A DNA stretch of 64,000 nt from Symbiodinium natans (taxonomy: Eukaryota; Sar; Dinophyceae; Suessiales; Symbiodiniaceae), in assembly GCA_905221605.1 (NCBI GenBank), contig CAJNDS010002280.1, positions 150,001-214,000 of the forward strand. The letters are read 5' to 3'. Position 1 is the first letter of the stretch, and each line of letters starts with the position of its first letter. Position numbers and translations under genes: made by a program. Shown piece by piece: positions 11,640 through 22,774 of this stretch. The notes beneath the pieces were generated by a model. It saw only the letters and a program-made list of their open reading frames with translations, was not told the DNA's origin and did no database searches.

Positions 11640-12476
11640 GTGTGTGTGTGTGTGCATGCGTATGGGGAAGCCTTCCAGCACGGGCACACATGCAGTTCCG
11701 ACTCTAAGCTCTGAAGCCGACAGCCTGAATCCTAGCACTAAACCCCTGATCGTATGTCCCCTGTCCTAGGCTTGATCACCGCGCCATTCACCTTGTGGCC
11801 ATGACGCTTCAGGGAGAAGCATCTTGGGTAAACTTTATGTACCCTACCTAAACAGCATAAGGTTCGGGGGGGGGGCTCAGGGTCCTAAGGTTTGGATCAG
11901 GGCTTCTTCAGAGTTTGTGCCAGGCTTGGGCCTTAGGGCCTTGGGGCTTGGGAGGAAGGGTTCCATTCTACGGTTCAGTGCCTCCGCCCGGTATCAGGCT
12001 TGGGTTCTTAGCAGCGACAGGTCTCGGTTTAGGGTTGTGGGTTTAGGCAGCTGTCAGCTGGCCTAAGTCGCCCGAATCCTTTGATTCCTAAAGCACGCCT
12101 CAATCCTATCCAGGAGCTCGTGTGAGCCCTGAACTTCAAACCTGGGTCCCAGTAGGGGTGTATTAGGGTTAGGGGTTTAGGGTTGCATGCTGCCGCATCT
12201 CAAGTCCACGGGGTAGCTAAGTGATCATGCGTGGCCCAGGTGAGGCATGTGCTCTCTTCACCTCGCTTGGGACCCTCCATCGAAAGGAAAGAAACGACCT
12301 CCAAGTTGGAAAGCTCAAAGAAGGCCCCGGCAGTGCAAAGCCTTGAACAACAGTCCGTAGTAGGGGGTTCTAGTGCTCTACCCCTATTATAATCCTATTA
12401 AGGACTGTTAGTATAACGGGAACATCCCAAACCTGAACCCCCCCCCCCCTCCCCAAAAAAGAGGCAAAAAGCAAAC
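11640..12476. other. No clear gene; contains one short inverted-repeat element
   Basis: No exon with splice signals seen. A copy of MITE-like family C lies at about 12369-12432, followed by a C13 tract. Confidence 0.4.
12369..12432. mobile_element. MITE-like family C copy (short)
   Basis: Contains CTACCCCTATTATAATCC, then TATTAAGGACTGTTAGTATA and GGGAACATCCC, matching the ends of copies at 44226, 44758 and 61266. Confidence 0.55.
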
Positions 12477-12622
12477 CTCCGTAACGGACGCCGTGCGGCC
12501 GAATGCATATTGGGCCCAATCTGCGGGTCGTCGTGGTACGGGTTGGACCTACTTCGGAGCTCGAGGCTTCCACAGGACAGTGGCGCAAGAACCCGAAGCC
12601 GGAAGTGGGTTTGAGGATCACC
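12477..12622 (-). CDS. Probable exon with a telomere-repeat acceptor
   Basis: The minus-strand reading starts exactly after TTTAG| of the last telomere-like unit (TTTAG|GGTGATCCTC), runs 48 codons including CGSLELRSRSNPYHDDP and NMHSAARRPLRR, and ends at CGGAG|GTTTGC. Third positions are about 64% G/C. No family known. It suggests the repeat itself serves as 3' splice site. Confidence 0.5.
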
Positions 12623-12666
12623 CTAAACCCTAAACCCTAAACCCTAAACCCTGAACCCTAAACCCG
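12623..12666 (-). repeat. Telomere-like array (CCCTAAA)~6
   Basis: CCCTAAA on the plus strand, one CCCTGAA variant. Abuts the exon on its left. Confidence 0.95.
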
Positions 12667-13895
12667 CTTACTGTAAGTCTTCAGGCTTTGGCATTAGAAG
12701 GGTTTGCGTGTTTAGGTTCGTGCCTTCTGGATGCCGGCGTTGAAGTGGTGTAGATGATTTCTGAACAGTTGATGGAGCTCCGGTTGAGAACCTTTCCAAC
12801 CTGCACAACCTTCAACACGTTGGAAACTTTTAGGAGCTTTTTGACCTCTTAAAGTTTGCGAACTCAGCAAGCTTTTAGAACTCCGTGAGGTTGATGCATT
12901 CAGTAAAGCCTCAAGAGCTGTCAGACCAGTTTATCTGTCAGAACCGTTTGAGCGTTGACATGGGCATCGCATTATTTCGCTGATCTCCTACAAGTTCTAA
13001 GATGTTTGAAAGGCTCTGAAAGTTTGATCCACAAACTCTTGTTCGACATGCCACATGTCCAGGTTGTATGAAAGCTCCAAAGGCCTGTCATGATATATTC
13101 AGGTCGCAGGACTGCAGATTCTGCGTGGAACCGTCCGGGGGGACAGTTGTAGAAAACCTTCAAGCGCCTTTGAATTCCAAACTTCTACTTAAAACCGTTT
13201 CTCGTTTTGGAGCTTTTTAAGGTCGTCATGGCAGCAAGCAGAACTGGCACACTACACACTCCACGTTAAGAGTAGCGAATGGTTTCCCACGTGCCACTCA
13301 CACAGTCAACCCTTAGGATTTCCTGGGCTCCGGGGTTTCTGGAATTAGGGCAACTCATGTTGGGGCTCAGGGTTTAGGGTTGAGGGTCTCGGGTTGAGGT
13401 TCCAAGGGTTCGGCTGAAACCTTAGACTTCTGGAAGCCGAAAGCCCACCCTGAAACGGCTTAGGCTCCTGAACCCCAACTTACCATTGGGCATTTGAAGC
13501 TGTAGCACACCCTGCATAATACGCAAAGGGATGCTGAGGGACTCCTTCAGGGCAAACACGACATTTATGGGTCAGAAAGAATCCCTAACCCAACGCTATG
13601 TTCAGAATGCTGGTGAGCAGCAGGAGCGTCCGCGGGTTGACTTTGTTCTCGATCCTGGCAGGCTGCATGCAGACTTCTCGAACCTAGCTTAAACCCTGCA
13701 AAAAAAACAACGAAACTACCATAACAACGATACTACCATACATTACTCATCTACTATACAGCAGCATATATGGTCCTTTTGCCTGCGCAATCATGTTTGA
13801 ACATCTCTAGACGGTTGACTGGCAGCCTTTCCAGGCCCGATACCGCCAGCCAGATGACGGGGCTCCAATCTTCAATCCAAACATCAAAAACCAAC
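12667..13895. other. Largely unassigned; one weak minus-strand open frame
   Basis: A 63-codon frame at 12972-13163 (minus; RPEYIMTGLWSFHTTW) is protein-like but lacks clear splice sites. Otherwise nothing recognised. Confidence 0.35.
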
Positions 13896-14002
13896 ATGGG
13901 GTTTCCGAAATTAGGGGTACCTACTTGGGGTCCATAGTATGAGGGGATCGTGCTATTAGGGGATCTATATTGGGGCTCCCCTATTTTCGTAAACCCCCAC
14001 AT
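13896..14002. mobile_element. MITE-like family A copy
   Basis: Ends are GGGGTTTCCGAAATTAGGGG and CCCCTATTTTCGTAAACCCC, imperfect inverted repeats about 20 bp long, around a spacer with GGGGTACC/GGGGTCC and GGGGATC motifs. Related copies: 15588, 21377, 44032 and, degenerate, 55570. Confidence 0.7.
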
Positions 14003-14905
14003 CACCGCACTTGAGATTTGTCCTACTAATGTCTTGGGGTGTTGCAGGGGGTGGGTTCATGAAAGAAGCAACTGCAAACTAAACTGCATCTAGGTTTACC
14101 AAAACCTGAACTGGACCCGAAAGCCCTAAACACTCAACCCGGTCAGCTACAAGCATTACCGCCGCAAACAGCAACTGTTGCACCCAAAGCAAAGTTACCA
14201 ACACCCCCGGAAGGAGAGAAGAAACCACAGAAGGAGGGTGGGGGGGGGGGGGTGAGGGAACCACCAAAAACTGGGAGGACCCTAACCCTCAAGGCAAACA
14301 TCCCTACAAACCAGACGTGCGATATTAACTGGATGCAATTTCCCTGTCTCTCAGGCGCATGCATTTCACAAGACGCTACTCCTTAGCTGCAAATTCCATC
14401 CTAAGGCGTAAACTCTGAAAGCCCCGAGCACTGAATCTGTCTCCCCAAAGCACCGGGGTGTTGGATTTCGGGAACAAGTCCCAAAAATGCGAAGCATGAC
14501 CCAAACATGTCCGCCTCCCGGCTTGGTGTGCGTTTTTCACAGCAGTCAGGAACTCGAGAAAACCTGACGTGGTACCGCTGTAGGGGTGAGGGGCTGGGCA
14601 TGGGGAGAAGACAGGGAGTAACCTAGGAAAGAAAAGGGTGCCCTTTTTGGTTTGAAGGGCTTTAAATATCAGGGAACCTAAACCCTAAAAAAAGGGCACA
14701 AGGGCCTACTCTGGGTCCTAGAATGCCGAGTGGGCTGAAGCCACAGGAGTATGCCGAATGGGCTGAAGAAAAGGAGGAAGCCGTGCACTTGGTTTGCCGT
14801 TCGTTCCTTATGTTTGGCATTTGGTGTGGCTTATTTAAATTAGGGTTTAGGGATTCGGGATCGAATTCTGACATTGGAGAAGACATCGGAAACATAGCTG
14901 CCCAC
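14003..14905. other. No confident gene
   Basis: Contains a G11 tract (about 14240), a short duplicated ATGCCGA.TGGGCTGAAG motif (14723/14753), and a plus-strand open frame from 14723 that shows no donor or acceptor. Confidence 0.35.
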
Positions 14906-15267
14906 CCTTAAAGCAAGATGAGCTTTGTCTTTTCTCTTTCTTGGAGGTGACACTGGCTCATACCGGTTAGGGCCGAGGGCTTTGGATCTCCGAAAGAGAC
15001 TCGCATGGAAGTTTGCGTTGTGCCAAAGCTTCCGATCGCAAGCAGCGGCTACCAGCCTCAAGCCCGAATGATGAACTCTGAACCCTTTAGTTTCATCCCC
15101 ATACACATCACAGAGCTCCGGCAACTAAGCGAAACACTCGAAGCCCAGAACGCGTCGCTAAAACTGACCTAACCCTCAATCTTCGCCAGCCCCGACAAGC
15201 CCACCACAGGCAGAGCAGCCCCGTCTCGTAACACACCACTTCCGCGGGGGCACCGCGTAGTGCATGC
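14906..15267 (-). CDS. Two-exon segment, unknown protein with Cys pair
   Basis: Exon 15191-15267 follows CCTCCTCAG| and encodes MHYAVPPRKWCVTRRGCSAC and GGLVG; exon 14906-15124 follows TTTCGCTTAG| and encodes 73 codons including PELCDVYGDETKGFRVH and ACDRKLWHNANFHASLF. The intron between them (15125-15190) would be GC-AG, phase 0 on both sides, typical of dinoflagellates. The downstream donor is AGG|GTGGGC. The CxxC near the start could bind metal, but no domain is recognised. Confidence 0.5.
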
Positions 15268-15587
15268 CTGAGGAGGAATGAACCTAGAACCCCTAAAGTC
15301 TACACCCTTAGCCTCACACTGCGCCCCGAGTTCAAAGACTTCAAGGGCTGGCACTTGTGTTGCGAGTGTGGGGCAGAATTCTGAGGGCTTTGGGAGTTCA
15401 GGGCTTTAGTTGGGCTTAGGGCCTGAGCGGCGTGCGGGTTCGAACAAAAATAAGGGGAGGTAGGGTATCGAACCCTAAGCTGCAACAGCTCGAACCTGTT
15501 TATAGTGGGTTTTAGGCTTCGAGGCTTAGGGTGTAGGGTCTACGGTTTTCTGGTTGAGGAATTAGGGCTTGGAAACAAAAACAAGTA

Positions 15588-15697
15588 TGGGAGTTTACGA
15601 AAATAAGGGACCCCTAGAATCGACACCCCAAAGAATCAGATTCCATTATGCTAAGGACCCCAATAAGGTACCCCCTAATTTCGGAATCCCCCATACA
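15588..15697. mobile_element. MITE-like family A copy
   Basis: ATGGGAGTTTACGAAAATAA... at the left and TAATTTCGGAATCCCCCAT at the right form imperfect terminal inverted repeats; GGTACCCC and GGACCCC motifs are inside. Confidence 0.7.
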
Positions 15698-16035
15698 GGT
15701 CTTATTTGAAGTATTTCAGGGCCAAGGGCTTCAAGATTCTGGTGCGACCCACAAATCGCAGCAACCTATATAAACCACAACACTGAACGATGAAGCCCAT
15801 CATGAAGGGGGGTTCGGTGGGGGAAGTTGATGCTTGGACCCCTATAAGGACCCCAGTAAGAACACCTCACCGTCTGAAGAACAACGCTGAACGTAGATCA
15901 ATGGTCAGCTGCTTATGGGAAAGAACCAGGCTGAAGTTCTCCGTCAGCTTCAGACGCAAGGACCCCAAACCGCCCTTAAACCTAGTTTGGTGGCTTAGGG
16001 CTTCAGGGTCTCAGGCGGAAGACTTCAAACAATCT

Positions 16036-16485
16036 CTATGCGCCGGTGCAATGCGAATCAGGACAGGTCCCAAGCTCTATGTGCAACTCGAACTTCACAA
16101 GCAAACCTGCTTTGCAAAAATGAAAAGGACAATACGGACTGGCTGCGAAGGCCCTTCTCATAGGGCAGTTCGTCACGACGTGCAGGATTCGGCGCGCATT
16201 GGGTGACCTGGCTGTCGTACACCCCCCCATCCGAAGTTTTAAGCCCTCAGAATGTGGTGTAGAGTAGTTGCCCCCGAGAGTGGAAGCTGAGGCATTGATG
16301 GGGATGGGTTTTGGACTTGGGGTCGAGCTCAAGGGGACACTTGCAGGCGTGCTCGGGTCGGTGGCAGGGGTATTTGGGTTCACGTTGAGATTTTCAAGGC
16401 TGAAGAGAGCTAATGGCTTGCAGGCTGCAGCCTTTGCTAAAACTGGCAGACTCCAGAATGATGTTGGCCTCCCCTGACTGCTCAT
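16036..16485 (-). CDS. Intact 149-codon open frame, hypothetical
   Basis: Starts at ATG (16483-16485) and ends with TAG. The N-terminal half is Pro/Thr/Ser-rich (PNTPATDPSTPASVPL), the C-terminal half globular-looking with several Cys (RRILHVVTNCPMRRAF, YCPFHFCKAGLLVKFEL). A 138-codon frame on the plus strand (15790-16206) overlaps it. The minus frame has better third-position G/C (about 58% against 44%), so I prefer it, but the strand is not certain. Confidence 0.4.
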   Translation of the reverse strand: MSSQGRPTSFWSLPVLAKAAACKPLALFSLENLNVNPNTPATDPSTPASVPLSSTPSPKPIPINASASTLGGNYSTPHSEGLKLRMGGCTTARSPNARRILHVVTNCPMRRAFAASPYCPFHFCKAGLLVKFELHIELGTCPDSHCTGA

Positions 16486-16697
16486 CCTACTGTAATGGCC
16501 TAGAGGCCTAGAGTCTGCAGGAATCTCACACCAGAACCCCCTTCAACATCCTCCATCTCTAGTGCCTCAACCTCTTTGCGCGCTGGGCCCCAAAAAGACA
16601 ATTGGCACTCGACACAGACATGTTCGACGTAAAGACCCTGCGAGTGCAGCCTCGACCTTTCACGGTAGAGCCCTCAAGCGTCAACTCCAAAACCGAA

Positions 16698-16802
16698 CCC
16701 CTAATATAGGGGCCTTAATAATTCGAAGAGGGTTTTGGGGGGTCATTATATAATCATAAGGGGACCATAAAGGAAATATACTAGTAAGTATTCCGACCCC
16801 TA
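16698..16802. mobile_element. MITE-like family B copy
   Basis: TATAGGGGCCTTAATAATTC... then GAGGGTTTTGGGG, CATTATATAATC, AAGGGGACCATA and TATTCCGACCCCTA. The same order recurs at 38125-38222; the first part also recurs inside the 5' tandem array (about 1524-1590, 2506-2580). Confidence 0.55.
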
Positions 16803-16927
16803 GGCCATGGAGCCTCTTCCACCTCCCGCATGGCAGTCAGCAGCGCTTCCTGAGGCTCCGGTGTGTCGTAGAGCCAGCTGTACCTTGGGGTGTCGCCCTC
16901 CCCAAGTATAAGTTCGACTTTTTGGGC

Positions 16928-17098
16928 CCTAAACCCTGAACCCTATAAACCCTATAAACCCCATAAACCCTGTAAACCCTGTAAACCCTATAAACCCTAT
17001 AAACCCTATAAACCCTATAAACCCTATAAACACTAAACCCCCCAAAACCCTAAAAACCCTATTAACCCCTATAAACCCTAAACCCTAGACCCTAAACC
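16928..17098 (-). repeat. Degenerate telomere-like array (CCCTATAAA)n
   Basis: CCCTATAAA and CCCTGTAAA 9-mers grading into CCCTAAA. It ends just before the acceptor of the exon at 17116. Confidence 0.9.
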
Positions 17099-17115
17099 CG
17101 AACTGCTTTGGACAG

Positions 17116-17237
17116 TTTGTGTATCTGGTGGAGGGGAGCCTGGACTTGTGGAGTACCATCACGTGGAAAAAGAGGACTCAACGCAGCAGGAGGCTGCCGT
17201 GGTTTGGAGCTACGGGCTCTATGATTGCGGCTTCAGG
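17116..17237 (+). CDS. Probable exon after telomere-like intron
   Basis: Acceptor CTTTGGACAG| after the C-rich array. About 39 codons, including CVSGGGEPGLVEYHHVEKED and QEAAVVWSYGLYDCGFR, strongly protein-like. Donor probably GC (G|GCTTCAGG or AGG|GCTAAAAC). No family recognised. Confidence 0.5.
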
Positions 17238-17880
17238 GCTAAAACCCTAAAATCCTTAAACCCTAAAGGTTGTGGAGGCTTCGGGGGTTGTGGTGCTGGA
17301 TGGAAACCCAAAACCAAGGAGGCGCAAGGTGAAGCCTCGAAGCTGTTAAGATTAGCCAGGTCGAGAGGTTCGGGTTGAGCTTCCTCAACCCAAAGGCCCA
17401 ACATAGGGGTCGGAAGCATTGCTAATCACATTCCCGTATGCTCCCTATAAGTATACTATGCTAGCCCGCAAGACCCTATTCTAATTGCTAAGGCCTTTAG
17501 TAAATCCCCAAGCGCCTTAGACCCCCTAAACCCTTGAGCCTCAAGCCAACATGCCCCAAACGCCAGACTGGCACCCAGGCACAGTTTGTCGCTGTTGACT
17601 GTGCCGTCCGGCTCCTGCACGCATTTGCAAGCCTCAGGGAAATACAGTTCCCAGCTGCAGCAGCTGCAACACATTGACCCCCACCCCCCCACCCCTCCCC
17701 GCTCATTCTCCATCTCTTTGCGGCTGCGCGTGCCCCTGTCTCTCCCCTCAATGGCAAATGCAGACCCATTCCGGCCTCAGACTTGTGAACATGAGATCCG
17801 GGCACAATGTGAACCCCACAAGCAAATAAAACATGGCGAGCGGAATGGTTTGGCTTGATCAGGGGCTTCTTGTGTTCAAC

Positions 17881-18014
17881 CTTTTCAGGGCCGTTCGGGC
17901 TTACTGTATCGTTTAGCCAGCATTGGGTTCCAGGCCAGGCCTGAATGGCTCGTGGCTCTACGTCCAGTCGGTACAGGAACTCCTCCAGCACACCTTGGAT
18001 GATGTCTCTCTGAG
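17881..18014 (-). CDS. Probable exon, unknown protein
   Basis: Acceptor TACCCTTAAG|, 44 codons including RDIIQGVLEEFLYRLDVEP and IQAWPGTQCWLNDTVSPN, donor AAG|GTTGAAC. Third positions about 60% G/C, aromatic content normal. The frame stays open for another ~120 codons, but composition changes after the donor. No family recognised. Confidence 0.55.
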
Positions 18015-19104
18015 CTTAAGGGTAGGCTTCGCAGATGTTCAGGGGTAAAGGGCTTAGGGGTTTGCGGGTGTGGAGGACCTTCATTGAAGCACTCAAGGTT
18101 ATCTGAAAGGTTCAGGAACAGGGGTAAGATATGCACATGATTCAACGCGCTTTAGCAAGATTAGTTTAAAGCCGGAAGTGCACGCAGCTGAACAAGTACC
18201 CCAAACTGAGCAAGGCCCGGCATGACTCACAAAAGAAAAGCAGCAGCGGAGAAGGAGAAGCATCAGAGGATCTGGGCAACTCTAGTAGGCCACGCAACAC
18301 CAAACCCTAAACCCCATAGAAACCCTGAACCCTGGCGGGCATGAACTTCCAGCATCTGGGATTCTGGCTCCGGGGCTAGGGGCTGAGCATCAGCCCGCTG
18401 CCCCCCCGACCCCCTTGCAGAATTCGAAACCTAGGGTTTAGGATTCTTTTTGGCCTAAACCCTGAACCATTAATCATTTAAGCATCACAACCCTCGACCA
18501 CGAGCCCCTAGACAACTCCAAAGCAAAACTCCGACTGGCCTCCTGAAGTTTGCTTGTAGGTCTGGTTGTTCTTAACTATGAGATGAATGGTGCGGAGACT
18601 TAGCTCTGCGACGTGTGAGACGCATCTCCTACACCCTAACACGTCACCCTAGAGGCACCATTCCCTCTACTGCTGGAGTGCGAAGCAGGTGCGCCATGGT
18701 ACAATGCCATTCCCCTTCCTCAGCGTGGATAAGGGTTTAGTTTGACAGCTTAAACCTTGGTAGCGTTGAGGGAAGGGTTTGTGTAGAGTTCGCGGCTCAG
18801 GCCCTCCAGGGTTTATACAGAAACTTGAAAAGTACTATGTATTGACGTTTATAGGCTCATCAACTTCAAGGCTCAGCGACCGCCTTTAACTACCCGCAGG
18901 CTTTTCAGTAACCTCTGGAGTACTACGTCTTGTTAAAGCGAGTTTTAATATGTTGGGGCTCAGCAGCATGATAACACAAAAATAACAAAAGAGCGGTTGA
19001 ATTACACTCCTGCAAGGCCCGTCAAAACCCTCAACCTCTGCCCCAAACGAAGGAATGCTCAAAACGCAAAAAGTGTCAGCGTAGACCCCAAACAGTGACA
19101 GACC
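18015..19104. other. No gene recognised
   Basis: Only short antisense-ambiguous frames; fragments of CCCTAAA near 18302. Confidence 0.4.
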
Positions 19105-19493
19105 ATGTGGCGTTTGGTCAAAATTCTGCTAGCAAGCAATTGCCAACTTTCGAGAAAAGTGTGCTCCTTTTGCACCTTCTTTCGCGAAGCTTTCGCGGAA
19201 GCCATATCATCAAGCACCAACGTCGTGGCAGCTCTCGTGGGCCTAGGCCTGGAATCCAGCGCAGAGCTTGCGCGCAGCTTCCGTGCAACTTCCGCACGTC
19301 TTTCGCACAATCTCGCCAGGCCACTTGGTTGCATCTCTACCAACTGAACCCGGAAGTCCAAAAGCGACGGCAGTTTCAAGGACGGCGAGCACGGCCGCGC
19401 CCACACCTAGGCGAGAGTGCGATTTTCTTCCAACTTGCGAGCAGGCCTGGAGAAAAGAATCCATGGTCCACAGTGGGCGTGCAGACCGCTTAG
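19105..19493. CDS. Coding-like region, strand ambiguous
   Basis: Plus strand: ATG at 19105, 80 codons to TGA at 19347 (FREAFAEAISSSTNVVAALV). Minus strand: ATG at 19464, 73 codons (VGAAVLAVLETAVAFGLP). Both have ~55% G/C third positions. One is likely real; I cannot choose. Confidence 0.3.
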
Positions 19494-20883
19494 GGCAAAA
19501 GCAGCCACAAACAAACTTGAAAAAAGCACTGATCGTCCGATGCTAGGCACACAATGAAGATGGAATGAGGTATAGCTGTCTGATGCTGTGAGTACGTGCT
19601 TCAAGCAGTGGAAGGTTTCATACGGAGAACGCGGGCGGTCGCCGGTGCGAAGTGGGGTTTCGGAGGCTGCACAGAGAAACCGACCGGTTTTGTATCAAAC
19701 TCTAACATGGTGCCAGTAAAGGAGAACTTCTGAGCCATATGATGTAGGGCTTACATGAATTTCAAAAAGGAACCTTACATACACTCACCAAGAACAGTAA
19801 TGTAAACCCTGTTTCATATACCTCGAGCCCTAAGATTGAACATGTCCTGCGCGAAGGTGCGGGGAAAGCTGGCTGAAGGCATCGGCCACTTTGGCCGCAG
19901 CCATGGCACGCGGTCACCGAGCTTTCGGGTTCAGGACTTGGGGGGTTTAAGGTTATAAGGTGTATGGTGTTCAAGTCAGTCTGCCATGAATCGTTGCACC
20001 TCGAAGTCTCCACCCTATGAGCTCTTGAACCTCTACCTTCAGCCAGGTGCTTTTCTTGGCGGGGCACCTTGAAAAAACGAGCCTGGGCTTGGGCTTCGGG
20101 TGAGGCGGGGGCCTTTGCAGCCCTGAAGCCTCAGCGGCGACATGAGCCAGGCGTCATGGTCAGCTCTTCTCTTTGTCATACATCAAGTATACGAAGTCAA
20201 GAAGAAATTTAAAGGTAGTTCCTTCGGCCGCAAGTAGCACAGCACAAGAGCAGTGACTTCGTGGTTCATGGGTAGGTTTCAGAACGGCTAGAAGTAAGGT
20301 AGGCTATGTGATAACAGGGGCAACCGCATGAAGTTGAGTAGAGATTAGGGTGACTAGGGATCGGGGGCTTTCGGGAGTGACGCCACCTTGCGATACCAAG
20401 AGTAGCATCCAACAGGCTGGGTAGACGGGCTTCCTTACAGTTCAGCCTCCAAGATAGACCCCAAACAACAGGACAGCCAACCTTGGCATTCTTGAACCCA
20501 AGCCCCAAATGCCGGATGAAACTCCCAGCCTTCAACCCCAAACTGGCACTAAGTGGTCCGACACCCTAAGACTCACCCTAAAAAAAACAGAAGCCCGAAC
20601 AATGAACAATATCTTGCGGGGAGGCAGGTCGGGGGGGGGGGGGTTATAATCACTTCATGGCTCATGAACTTGCTGGGCTTGTCGCCCGGGTTGGCAGCAG
20701 TAGGCTTTCCAGGAAAGTAGGTTTCGGGTTTGGAGCCTTGATTCTCCAATGATGGTCTCGAGCTTGTTGAGCCCATGGGTTCGAAAATGCTCAGCCTAAA
20801 CTCGGGGGATCTCGGGGACTCCTGAGCCCTGAATTTTGTGGCTAAACTGAGCACCAGCACCCTACCGAATCCAAAAACCCAAG
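19494..20883. other. No confident gene
   Basis: Open frames on the minus strand (19762-20067, 20266-20541, 20573-20887) lack coding composition or splice support. A G13 tract is at about 20630. Confidence 0.35.
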
Positions 20884-21003
20884 TCAAACCCTAAACCCTA
20901 AACCCGAAACCCTGAACCCGAAACCCTAAACCCTAAAACCCCAAAACCCTAAAACCCAAAAACCCAAAAACCCAAAAACCCAAAAACCCAAAACCCAAAA
21001 CCC
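20884..21003 (-). repeat. Degenerate telomere-like array (CCCTAAA/CCCAAAA)
   Basis: CCCTAAA units decaying to CCCAAAAA. It lies just left of the acceptor at 21019. Confidence 0.92.
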
Positions 21004-21019
21004 TCGGCCCCTTTCACAG

Positions 21020-21609
21020 CAAAATGTGTGTCTCGAAGGGCCCCGGGCTTGTGTCGGCGAGGCGAGGACCATGGGCCAGCTGCGCCAAGACCTGTTGAAG
21101 GTGAGTTTGGGTTTTGGGTTTAGGGTTTGGGGTTTAGGGTTTAGGGTTTAGGGTTTAGGGCTTAGGGTTTAGGGTTTAGGGTTTAGGGTTTAGGGCTTAG
21201 GGTTTAGGGTTTAGGGGTTTTAGGGTTTAGGGTTTAGGGTTTAGGGTTTGGGGTTTAGGGTTTAGGGTTTAGGGTTTTGGGTTTGGGGTTTTGGGAACTG
21301 GCTGCTGGAGCTGACCTCGTCCGCGCTGGCAGTGCTTTAGATGTGCTCATCTGCGAGCTTGATTTGCTCTTCATATGGGAGTTTACGATAGGGGTACCTT
21401 ATTGGGGTCCTTTTTATATGGGGATCCTCAGCTACTATTTTAGGGTTTAGAAAAGGGGTCCCTTATTGTCGTAAACCCCCGTATGCCGTAGAAGTAGAGA
21501 TGGGGCGGCTTTATCAAGTCTGCCCTTCTTGTCCTTGGCGCGGCTCAGTGGGAAACCTCGAGCGGTATGTCCGCCGCATACTGCAGGGATTCCAGCAGTC
21601 GGCACGCAG
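21020..21609 (+). CDS. Three-exon plus-strand segment between telomere-like arrays
   Basis: Exon 21020-21100: acceptor CCCCTTTCACAG|, 27 open codons (ending MGQLRQDLLK), consensus donor AAG|GTGAGT. Its intron is the TTTAGGG array up to about 21310. Exon about 21311-21376: acceptor TGCTGGAG|, two possible frames (ADLVRAGSALDVLICELD if the upstream exon is read in phase 1). Exon 21549-21609: acceptor CGGCTCAG|, peptide GNLERYVRRILQGFQQSAR, donor CAG|GTTTCGCC. The MITE-like element at 21377-21485 lies between the last two exons, so it would be intronic. No family known; the helices could belong to a coiled-coil protein. Confidence 0.45.
21106..21297 (+). repeat. Telomere-like array forming most of an intron
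   Basis: TTTAGGG with TTTTGGG and GGGCTTA variants, starting 6 bp after a GTGAGT donor. Confidence 0.93.
21377..21485. mobile_element. MITE-like family A copy
   Basis: ATGGGAGTTTACGATAGGGG and CCCTTATTGTCGTAAACCCC form terminal inverted repeats; GGTACC and GGGGTCC are inside. Confidence 0.75.
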
Positions 21610-21625
21610 GTTTCGCCGGATTTCG

Positions 21626-21860
21626 ATGATGATTATGGTGATGGTGATGGTGGTGGTGGTGGTGGTGGTGGTGGTTGTGGTGGTGGCGGTGGTGGTGGTG
21701 GTGGTGGCGGCGGTGGCGCGGTGGTGGCGGTGGTGGCGGTGATGGTGGCGGTGATGGCGGCGGTGATGGCGGTGGTGGTGGTGGTGGTGGTGGTGGTGGT
21801 GGTGGTGGTGGCGGCGGCGGTGATGGTGATGGTGATGAAGGTGATGGCGATGGCGATGGC

Positions 21861-21891
<31 letters not shown>

Positions 21892-21972
21892 GTGCTGATG
21901 ATGGTGCTGATGATGATGATGATGGTGCTGATGATGATGATGATGATGATGATGGTGATGATGGTGATGATA
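21626..21972. repeat. (GGT)n/(GAT)n trinucleotide tract
   Basis: GGT/GGC-rich first half, GAT-rich second half. The Gly, Val, His, Pro and Asp homopolymer frames on both strands are artefacts. Confidence 0.95.
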
Positions 21973-22724
21973 GGCTTTCTGTGTGGGCAGTCCGCCCCAT
22001 GCAAGGTCAGGTATTCTCGTTTTGCTTTGCAACCACCCAACCTTCTGACTACAATGTCCTGCAATGCAGGTGGCAACCAGGGCCAGAGATCATACCGATG
22101 GCACTTCGGTTTAGGGCTCGGGGGCTTGAGCAACGCAAGCGGGCTCAACAAAACTTAAGAGCAACCTACGTCAGCCACTTTTGGGCGGCCATCATTGCAA
22201 GAATGCAACAGCCTAAGCCTCAACCCTTAAACCCCTCTGAGCCCTCGACCCTAACGAAACACCGGCAACCCTTGAAATCTACCAATTCCACCGCCAGGCT
22301 CAATCTTGGCTGAACTTGAGGTTGGCCAATGAGTTGTGTGAAGGGTGTAGCGGTTTTGGGTATGCTTGGGTTGTAGGGCTTCGGAGCTTGAGCTGCACCC
22401 CAAAGCGTGGATGCATCATGCCACTGTTTCGGGCGGGATCGCGAAGTTCGAGCAAACTGTCCCAAACCCCACATATTGTATATAACCATATGTCCTTAAG
22501 ACCCTAAACTCAGAGGCAGCTAATCAGTGTAATTATGCCACTTCCACTGAAGCAGCTTGTCACGAACCTGGTCAGAATAAATCTAACGCAGAAAGAAGCG
22601 AGAAAATGCCTCTGCCTTTCTCAGCTTGGTCTGCCTGACACCGTCAATACGCCTAAAGCTAGAACCCCAAGTCTCCCCTGCACACTCCCCCCCCCCCCCG
22701 ACCAAACCCCCCTCCGCAGGTGGC

Positions 22725-22774
22725 CTCGCGCTTGTCGGCCTTCAGTTCGCAGATTTCCTCCGCCTGGCGCCTGT
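22725..22774 (-). CDS. Short coiled-coil exon
   Basis: Acceptor ATGCCGTAG|, 16 codons RRQAEEICELKADKRE with every third position G or C, donor GAG|GCCACC (GC type). It fits a coiled coil. No flanking exon identified; a C13 tract lies just downstream. Confidence 0.5.

Noticed and set aside
21514-22158. Poly-His, poly-Gly, poly-Val and poly-Pro proteins
   Set aside because: Six-frame products of the GGT/GAT tract. The start (21549-21609) does contain a short exon.
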